Program-made: the position numbers and the translations under genes
Assembly (NCBI GenBank): GCA_009837355.1
Contig: VXTR01000058.1
Span: 1 to 61,652 of the forward strand
DNA: 61,652 nucleotides
DNA from: Chloroflexota bacterium
GTDB lineage: Bacteria; Chloroflexota; Dehalococcoidia; Lucifugimonadales; UBA3495
Direction: 5' to 3'
Shown: positions 56,543-61,652 of the stretch, piece after piece
Layout of the letters: every line of letters starts with the position of its first letter
How positions within the stretch are numbered: position 1 is the first letter of the stretch
Notes under the pieces: model-generated
Told to the model about the DNA's origin: nothing
Seen by the model: the letters and a program-made list of their open reading frames with translations, nothing else
The model's database searches: none

Positions 56543-57220
56543 ATGAGCGGCACAGTATTGATTATCGAAGACGACACCAGGATTGCCAACTGGGTCAAGG
56601 TGTACTTCGAGCGCGCCGGTTTCTCCGCTGAGGTTTCCCACGACGGCGAATCAGGCCTCGCCCTGGCCCGCGACTTGGCTCCCGACCTGATAATCCTCGA
56701 CCTCATGCTCCCCCGTCTCGATGGCGTCGAACTGTGCCGTATCCTGCGCCGCGAGTCCGACGTTCCCATCATCATGCTCACTGCCCGGGAAGCCACTCCT
56801 GAGCGAATCATCGGACTGGATAGCGGAGCCGACGACTACATCGTCAAGCCCTTCGACCCTGACGAAGTCATCGCCCGCGCCGAGGCCGTGCTCCGCCGCG
56901 CCAAGGGCAAAGTCCAGCAGGTCCTCACCGGCGGCAACATCACCCTCAACGAAACCACCGGCGTCGTCACCGTCGATGAACAGCCAGTATCCCTCAGCCA
57001 GGCGCAGACCGCTCTCTTGTCAACCTTCATGCGCCATCCCAACCAGGTCCTCTCCCGCGACCGGCTGATTTCGCTGACCTTCAACAACGACTTCGACGCC
57101 TATGACCGCGCCATCGACAGCCACGTCGCCCGCCTGCGCCGGCAAATCAACCGGGATGGCCGACAGCCCATCCACACCGTTTATGGCGCCGGCTACCGCT
57201 TCGTGCCGGAGGAGCAATAA
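56543..57220 (+). CDS. OmpR/PhoB-family response regulator
   Basis: This 225-residue regulator has a receiver domain (about 1-120) with acidic IIEDD, phospho-acceptor D53 in ILDLMLP, and the Lys in DYIVKPFDPDE. A winged-helix effector domain (about 130-225) ends HTVYGAGYRFVPEE. CGGAGAAC precedes the ATG. It overlaps the sensor kinase gene by one base and forms a two-component pair with it. It may bind the palindrome in its own leader. Confidence 0.95.
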   Translation: MSGTVLIIEDDTRIANWVKVYFERAGFSAEVSHDGESGLALARDLAPDLIILDLMLPRLDGVELCRILRRESDVPIIMLTAREATPERIIGLDSGADDYIVKPFDPDEVIARAEAVLRRAKGKVQQVLTGGNITLNETTGVVTVDEQPVSLSQAQTALLSTFMRHPNQVLSRDRLISLTFNNDFDAYDRAIDSHVARLRRQINRDGRQPIHTVYGAGYRFVPEEQ

Positions 57221-58635
57221 TGCCCCTGCGCTGGCGCATCATGGGCGCCACCGTCATCGTCGTTGTGCTCACCGTCCTGGTCAGCGTTGGCGTCGGCTAT
57301 TACGCCACCCAGTCCCGCCTGGGCATCTTCGTAGCTCAAATCGGCGATGACGAAGCTGTCAAATTGGCCCAACGTCTCAGCCGGGAGTACACCGCCTCCG
57401 GGTGGCAAACGGTGGATGCTGCGCTGTCCGAGGCCGGATATATCTACAGTCCTGCTCCGCAAAGAGAACGGGGCGAAGGTGGTGAGGAAGCCCACACCGA
57501 GCTGTTCCACCAGGACCCGGTGCGAATCGTTGTCGTTGACGCCGACGAGCGCGTGGTGAAAGACAATCTGTCCGAGCTGCGGCCCGGACTCTTCGTAACC
57601 GGACTCACCGGGCATCGCGCGCCGGTGCTCGACCTGACCGCCAACCGCACCGTCGGTCACGTCTATGTTGACGTGAACCAGGAGCTCCTGTCCTCCGAGT
57701 CCCACGGGTTCCTCAGCGCTCTCCTCTATATCACCCTCATCGCCGGCGTCCTTACCGTCGGCGTCGCCATCCTCCTGGCCGCCTGGCTGTCCCAACGGAT
57801 TACGGCGCCGGTGGCCGCCTTGACCGAGGCGACCCAGGCCATCGCCCACGGCGATACCACCCGGCTGCCGGTTACTTCCTCTGACGAATTGGGCCGCATG
57901 AGCGCGGCTTTCAACCGGATGACTTCTGCCCTGGAAACCCAGCGCGAACTCCGCCGGCGGCTGATCAACGACGTCTCCCATGAGTTGAACACGCCTTTGA
58001 GTGTCATCCTGCTGGAAGCAAGAGGATTGCGCGACGGACTTCAGACCCCTGTGGACGCCTCCGCTCAAATTATCCAGGAAGTGGACCGCCTCCGCGGCCT
58101 GGTAACCGACCTGGACTGGCTTGCCGAAACCGACCACGGCGAGTTGAGGCTCAACCTGGAAGCAGGTTCGGTTAACCACCTGCTAGTTGCAGAGGTGGAA
58201 CGCTGGCAGCCGCAAGCCCAGGCTCGACAGGTCGCTCTCTCGCTGCAAGCTCCCGCCGACCTCCCGCACGTCCCCCTCGACCGGATGCGCATGAGCCAGG
58301 CCCTGGGCAACCTGGTGAGCAACGCCCTCCACTCCACCGATGCCGGCGGGAGCATCGCAATCAGCGCCGGCCTGCAAGACGACCGCGCCTTGGCCATCGC
58401 AATCGCCGATGACGGAATCGGCATCGACGCCGCAGACCTTCCCCACCTCTTCGACCGCTTCTACCGTACCGACAATTCTCGCATCCGCGGGATAGCCGGC
58501 AGCGGTCTGGGACTGGCCATCACCAGGGCCATAGTCGAAGCGCATAGCGGCACGATTGCCGTGGTCAGCGACGGACTCGGACAAGGCTCCACGGTTACGA
58601 TTCACCTTCCCCTCGACCACTCTCCTCCACAGTGA
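57220..58635 (+). CDS. Sensor histidine kinase (HAMP, HisKA, HATPase)
   Basis: The 471-residue product has an N-terminal helix (about 8-28), a periplasmic domain (about 30-165), a second helix (about 167-190) and a HAMP linker (about 190-245). A HisKA box follows with H254 in DVSHELNTPLS. The ATPase domain has N, G1 and G2 boxes (NLVSNAL, IAIADDGIGID, GSGLGLAITRAIV). In many relatives the H-box reads HELRTPL; here it is HELNTPL. It is the partner of the response regulator. Ends at a hairpin shared with the convergent gene. Confidence 0.94.
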   Translation: MPLRWRIMGATVIVVVLTVLVSVGVGYYATQSRLGIFVAQIGDDEAVKLAQRLSREYTASGWQTVDAALSEAGYIYSPAPQRERGEGGEEAHTELFHQDPVRIVVVDADERVVKDNLSELRPGLFVTGLTGHRAPVLDLTANRTVGHVYVDVNQELLSSESHGFLSALLYITLIAGVLTVGVAILLAAWLSQRITAPVAALTEATQAIAHGDTTRLPVTSSDELGRMSAAFNRMTSALETQRELRRRLINDVSHELNTPLSVILLEARGLRDGLQTPVDASAQIIQEVDRLRGLVTDLDWLAETDHGELRLNLEAGSVNHLLVAEVERWQPQAQARQVALSLQAPADLPHVPLDRMRMSQALGNLVSNALHSTDAGGSIAISAGLQDDRALAIAIADDGIGIDAADLPHLFDRFYRTDNSRIRGIAGSGLGLAITRAIVEAHSGTIAVVSDGLGQGSTVTIHLPLDHSPPQ

Positions 58636-58669
58636 TGGCAAGCCCGGTCCCGGGTTGCCAGGCCATCAC
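58632..58669. terminator. Bidirectional hairpin between convergent regulators
   Basis: GTGATGGC (58632-58639) and GCCATCAC (58662-58669) form an outer stem. An inner AGCCCGG/CCGGGTT-type stem extends it. T-tracts are lacking, so termination strength is uncertain. Confidence 0.5.
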
Positions 58670-58671
58670 TC

Positions 58672-60573
58672 CTAGCCCTGTGCCTTAATGTCAGGCCTTT
58701 CCATGCGGTACCCGACGCGGGGCTCGGCGATGATGTACTTGGGGTTGTTACTGTCCTCTCCGAGCTTGCTCCGCAGCCGCGTCAGGTGGGTGCGGAACGT
58801 CCGGAGTGTTCCGGGCTTCGTTTGTCCCCACACCCGTTGCAGCAGGTGCTGGTGCGTCAGCACTCGCCCAGCGTGGATGGACAACTCCCGCAGCAGGTCG
58901 TACTCGGTGGCCGTCAGGCGCACCGGTTCGCCGGCCACGCTCACCAGGCGTTGCTCGTAGTCAATGGTCAAATCGCCCCGAACGTAGGGTTCCGTCGGCG
59001 TCATCTTCGCCAGCCCGGTCCGTCGGCGCAGCGCCGCCTGCACCCGCGCCGCCAGCTCCGTGGGCGAGAAGGGTTTGACGATGTAGTCGTCGGCGCCCAT
59101 CTCGAAAGCCCGGGCAATCACCTGGTCCTGACCGTACCCGGACAGGAAAATTACCGGTACGTCGGCGATGCGGAAGATATCCTGCATCAACTCAACACCG
59201 TCGGCTCCGGGCAGCACCAGGTCCAGGAGAACCAGTTGGGGCCGCTCCCGCTCCATCAGGCCCAGCGTCTCCTCCGGGTCAACCGTGGCCGTTACCCGGT
59301 AGCCCTCGTCAGTGAGGGCATCGCGCACGAACCGTAGCGCCTGCGCGTCGTCGTCCACGGCCAGCACGCAGACCGGCTGGCGTCCGTTCTCCCCGGACCG
59401 GCGAGGAAGGCTGACGACCTCCTCCGCTGCCGGCAGCGTAAAGGTGAACTGGGCGCCCCGGCCGGGGCCTTCGCTCTCCGCCCAGATACGGCCTCCGTGA
59501 GCCTCCACGATACCCTTGCAGACGGCCAGCCCCAGGCCGGCTCCCATGCCGTCCTGCTCATCGCTTTCAGCTCGAAAAAACCTGCGGAAGAGGTAGGGCA
59601 GTCGCTCCGGGGCGACCCCCACGCCATCGTCGGCCACCGAAATGGCCACGTGCACCCCATCCACGTGGGCGCTCACCCGGATGATGGAGGACTCCGGGGA
59701 GTACCGGGCGGCGTTGGTGAGCAGGTTGGACAGCACCTGCTCGATGCGACGCCGGTCCGCCAGCACCCGGGGGAGATCCGACGGCAGGCCAATACTGACG
59801 TTGCTCCGGTCTCCGCTGCTTTGGAAGAAGCCCACGGCCCGGTCCACCAGCAGCGCCGGGTCCGACGGTTCCGGCGACACCGACAGGGTGCCCGATTCTA
59901 TCCTCGCCGCGTCCAGCAGCTCGCCAATCAGGTCCAGGATGTGGTCGGCCTGGCTGTCGATGATGCGCAGGAACTGCTGGATCTCCGCCGCGTCCAGCGT
60001 TGACGGCGTGCGCAGCAGCGCCGCGGCGGAACCCTTGATCGACGTCAGCGGCGCTCGCAGCTCGTGGCTCACCGTCCCCAGGAACTCGGCCCGCTGCCGC
60101 TCGACCTCCTCCAGGGGAGTCAGGTCCTGCATGGTGACCATCATCGTCTCAATGGCGCCCTCCTCCGAGGCGATGGGCGTGGCGTTGATCAGCGTGGTCA
60201 CGCTGCGCCCGTCTGGCACGCTGATGACAATCTCCTCGGCCCGCACCGTCTCGCCGGCGCTCAGGGCGCGGGTCAGGGGAAACTCGCTGAGGGACACCTC
60301 CCGCCCGTCGGCGCGTCGAAAGCTCAGCGCCTCCAGCAACCGCTCCGCCGTCTGCTCCGGGTCCCGCAGGCAGTCCACAATGCGCCGGGCCTCCTGGTTG
60401 AAGGACAAAAGGGCGCCGGTGCTGGCATCAAAGACCACCACTCCCACCGGCGAGGTGTTGACCAGCGTCTCCAGGTATTCCCGCGCCTGCCTTTCCTCCA
60501 GTGTCTGGCGTTCCTCCAGGGAAAGGCGGTCCCGCAGCGCCGCGTTCTCCCTGAGCAGCTCCTCGCAGTTCAA
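58672..60573 (-). CDS. Hybrid PAS-histidine kinase-receiver-winged-helix regulator
   Basis: This 633-residue soluble protein merges a full two-component system. Order: coiled coil (about 1-35), PAS (about 36-150), HisKA with H170 in GTVSHELRAPL, HATPase (G1 ISVADDGVGV, G2 [13 protein letters not shown]), receiver (about 400-515) with D451 in LLDLVLP and K500 in DYIVKPF, and an OmpR-type winged helix (about 530-625) ending [10 protein letters not shown]. It can sense, transfer phosphate internally and bind DNA in one chain; such fusions are rare. No membrane segment. An almost identical gene lies upstream and is cut by the window end. Confidence 0.93.
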   Translation of the reverse strand: MNCEELLRENAALRDRLSLEERQTLEERQAREYLETLVNTSPVGVVVFDASTGALLSFNQEARRIVDCLRDPEQTAERLLEALSFRRADGREVSLSEFPLTRALSAGETVRAEEIVISVPDGRSVTTLINATPIASEEGAIETMMVTMQDLTPLEEVERQRAEFLGTVSHELRAPLTSIKGSAAALLRTPSTLDAAEIQQFLRIIDSQADHILDLIGELLDAARIESGTLSVSPEPSDPALLVDRAVGFFQSSGDRSNVSIGLPSDLPRVLADRRRIEQVLSNLLTNAARYSPESSIIRVSAHVDGVHVAISVADDGVGVAPERLPYLFRRFFRAESDEQDGMGAGLGLAVCKGIVEAHGGRIWAESEGPGRGAQFTFTLPAAEEVVSLPRRSGENGRQPVCVLAVDDDAQALRFVRDALTDEGYRVTATVDPEETLGLMERERPQLVLLDLVLPGADGVELMQDIFRIADVPVIFLSGYGQDQVIARAFEMGADDYIVKPFSPTELAARVQAALRRRTGLAKMTPTEPYVRGDLTIDYEQRLVSVAGEPVRLTATEYDLLRELSIHAGRVLTHQHLLQRVWGQTKPGTLRTFRTHLTRLRSKLGEDSNNPKYIIAEPRVGYRMERPDIKAQG

Positions 60574-60796
60574 CTTGCCACCCCCTGGTGAATGTGAGCC
60601 GCCAACGCCGCAGCGAACCCGCGCTCCGCTGTTCCGCCCGGCGACCCGGCGCTCGTGTCAATTCAACCTGGGAGAATGTTACCATATTGTTATCGCTATG
60701 GTGTCATTTGTAATGATAAAGACACACCAAAAACCGCCCGGGCGTATTACTGCCTCGCCGATTGCAGCCGGATATGCCTCCCGTAACAACGACGTT
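60574..60796. promoter_or_regulatory. Intergenic region between the tandem hybrid-regulator genes
   Basis: This 223-bp spacer is AT-rich in the middle (60680-60730), consistent with a promoter for the downstream gene on the minus strand. No -35/-10 pair meets a clear match. No terminator with a T-tract was found for the upstream gene. Confidence 0.4.
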
Positions 60797-61652
60797 TTAT
60801 GTCGTGACCGGCGCGGCGTCGGGCCGTTCCATCCGGTACCCGACCCGCGGCTCGGCGAAGATGTACCTGGGATTGTCCCCGTCCTCGCCCAGCTTGCGCC
60901 TCAGCCTCATCAGGTGCGTGCGAATCACCCGCGGCGTTCCCGGCTGCGTCTGTCCCCACACCCGCTGCAGCAGGTGCTGGTGCGTCAGCACCCGCCCGGC
61001 GTGGATGGACAACTCCCGCAGCAGGTCGTACTCGATGGCCGTCAGGCGCACCGGCCGGCCGCCCACGCTCACCAGCCGCTGCGCGTAGTCGATGGTCAAC
61101 GCGCCCCGCACGTACGGCTCCGTCGGCGTCACCCGCGCCGGCCCGGTCCGCCGACGCAGCGCCGCCTGCACCCGCGCCGCCAGCTCCGTCGGCGAGAATG
61201 GCTTGACGATGTAGTCGTCCGCCCCCATCTCAAACGCCCGGGCAATCACCTGGTCCTGCCCGTACCCCGACAGGAACAGCACCGGCACGTCGGCGATGCG
61301 GCGGATCTCCTGCATCAGCTCCAGCCCGTCGATTCCGGGCATCACCAGGTCCAGCAGCGCCAGGTGGGGCCGCTCCCGCTCCATCAGCTCCAGCGCCTCC
61401 TCCGGCTCGGTGGTCACGATTACCTGGTACCCTCCGTCCGTCAACGCGTCGCGCACGAACCGCAGCGCCTGCCCGTCGTCGTCCACCGCCAGCACCCGCA
61501 CGCCCTGCCGCTCGCTCCGGTCGCCCGCCCCGGCGACCTGCTCCGCCGTCGGCAGGGTGAAGGTGAACTCCGCCCCCCGGCCGGGCCCTGCGCTCTCCGC
61601 CCAGATGCGGCCCCCGTGCGCCTCCACGATCCCCTTGCACACCGCCAGGCCC
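60797..61652 (-). CDS. Hybrid kinase-receiver-winged-helix regulator, partial (paralogue)
   Basis: This fragment reaches the window end in frame. It contains the end of an HATPase domain ([14 protein letters not shown]), a receiver ([10 protein letters not shown] with phospho-acceptor Asp; [11 protein letters not shown]) and an OmpR-type winged helix ending [12 protein letters not shown]. Over the shared 280 residues it is closely similar to the adjacent gene at 58672, showing tandem duplication. The beginning (probably PAS and HisKA) lies outside. Stop codon is TAA at 60797-60799. Confidence 0.9.
   Translation of the reverse strand, partial: GLAVCKGIVEAHGGRIWAESAGPGRGAEFTFTLPTAEQVAGAGDRSERQGVRVLAVDDDGQALRFVRDALTDGGYQVIVTTEPEEALELMERERPHLALLDLVMPGIDGLELMQEIRRIADVPVLFLSGYGQDQVIARAFEMGADDYIVKPFSPTELAARVQAALRRRTGPARVTPTEPYVRGALTIDYAQRLVSVGGRPVRLTAIEYDLLRELSIHAGRVLTHQHLLQRVWGQTQPGTPRVIRTHLMRLRRKLGEDGDNPRYIFAEPRVGYRMERPDAAPVTT

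Noticed and set aside
1-61652. tRNA, rRNA or CRISPR
   Set aside because: No cloverleaf, rRNA core or spaced direct-repeat array was found by reading the intergenic regions. A tool such as tRNAscan-SE could still find one.

Overview
The window is GC-rich bacterial DNA, densely coded, with mixed ATG, GTG and TTG starts. No rRNA, tRNA, CRISPR array or transposase was recognised. Gene content suggests Chloroflexota, most likely a Dehalococcoidia/SAR202-type lineage. The reasons are several extracytoplasmic lipoproteins with long Pro/Thr linkers, an F420/FMN luciferase-like oxidoreductase, hydantoinase/oxoprolinase genes, orphan TRAP-type and peptide-type binding proteins, and Moco enzymes. This placement is inference from gene families; no marker gene fixes it.

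Layout. 1-3.9 kb (+): a PP2C phosphatase (5' part missing), a von Willebrand A (TerY-like) protein and a membrane-anchored Ser/Thr kinase-like protein, which together look like a TerY-P phosphorylation triad. 4-12.1 kb: glyA, a methyltransferase, two MFS transporters (one next to a 24-bp perfect palindrome), a cyclophilin, leucine dehydrogenase and a lipoprotein. 12.1-17.5 kb (-): an oligopeptide-type ABC cluster (binding protein, two permeases, no ATPase) ending in a DUF3179 lipoprotein. In that gene a single in-frame TGA replaces the first Cys of the conserved CPLC motif, so it is a candidate selenoprotein. 17.7-32.5 kb (-): a long collinear run of a zinc-ribbon PQQ-propeller protein, dihydropyrimidinase-like hydrolase, PLP gamma-lyase/synthase, GMC oxidoreductase, two tandem DctP-like lipoproteins, family-5-type uracil-DNA glycosylase, hyuB, a retropepsin-like protein, a PIG-L deacetylase and hyuA. 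32.6-37 kb (-): a small membrane protein, a protein with a D5/primase-type C-terminal domain, a zinc alcohol dehydrogenase, an LLM oxidoreductase and an SDR epimerase. 37.1-39.4 kb (+): a Phd/VapC-type toxin-antitoxin pair overlapping a questin-oxidase-like gene, then a HEPN-like protein. 39.4-41.3 kb (-): a tartrate/D-malate-type dehydrogenase and a rhodanese. 41.5-47.2 kb (+): a nitrogen-assimilation block (two ammonium transporters, glutamine synthetase) with 11-bp-phased repeats before each amt gene, then a YhhQ-type transporter and two tandem His/Cys-rich 66-residue proteins. 47.3-49.4 kb (+): an esterase, an ICL/PEP-mutase enzyme and a DCC-family protein. 49.4-55.1 kb (-): a CMD protein, an orphan xanthine-dehydrogenase-type large subunit, a membrane-bound sulfite-oxidase-fold protein, and a lower-GC membrane-protein gene bracketed by 28-bp direct repeats. 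55.3-61.7 kb: a repetitive lipoprotein, a two-component system, and two tandem hybrid kinase-receiver-winged-helix regulators, the second cut by the window end.

How the genes fit together. The clearest functional unit is ammonium uptake and assimilation (amt-amt-glnA). The 17.7-32.5 kb run suggests scavenging and breakdown of organic nitrogen and carboxylates (cyclic amides, amidated sugars, sulfur amino acids), with binding proteins for import. The most striking single observation is the probable selenocysteine codon in the DUF3179 gene.
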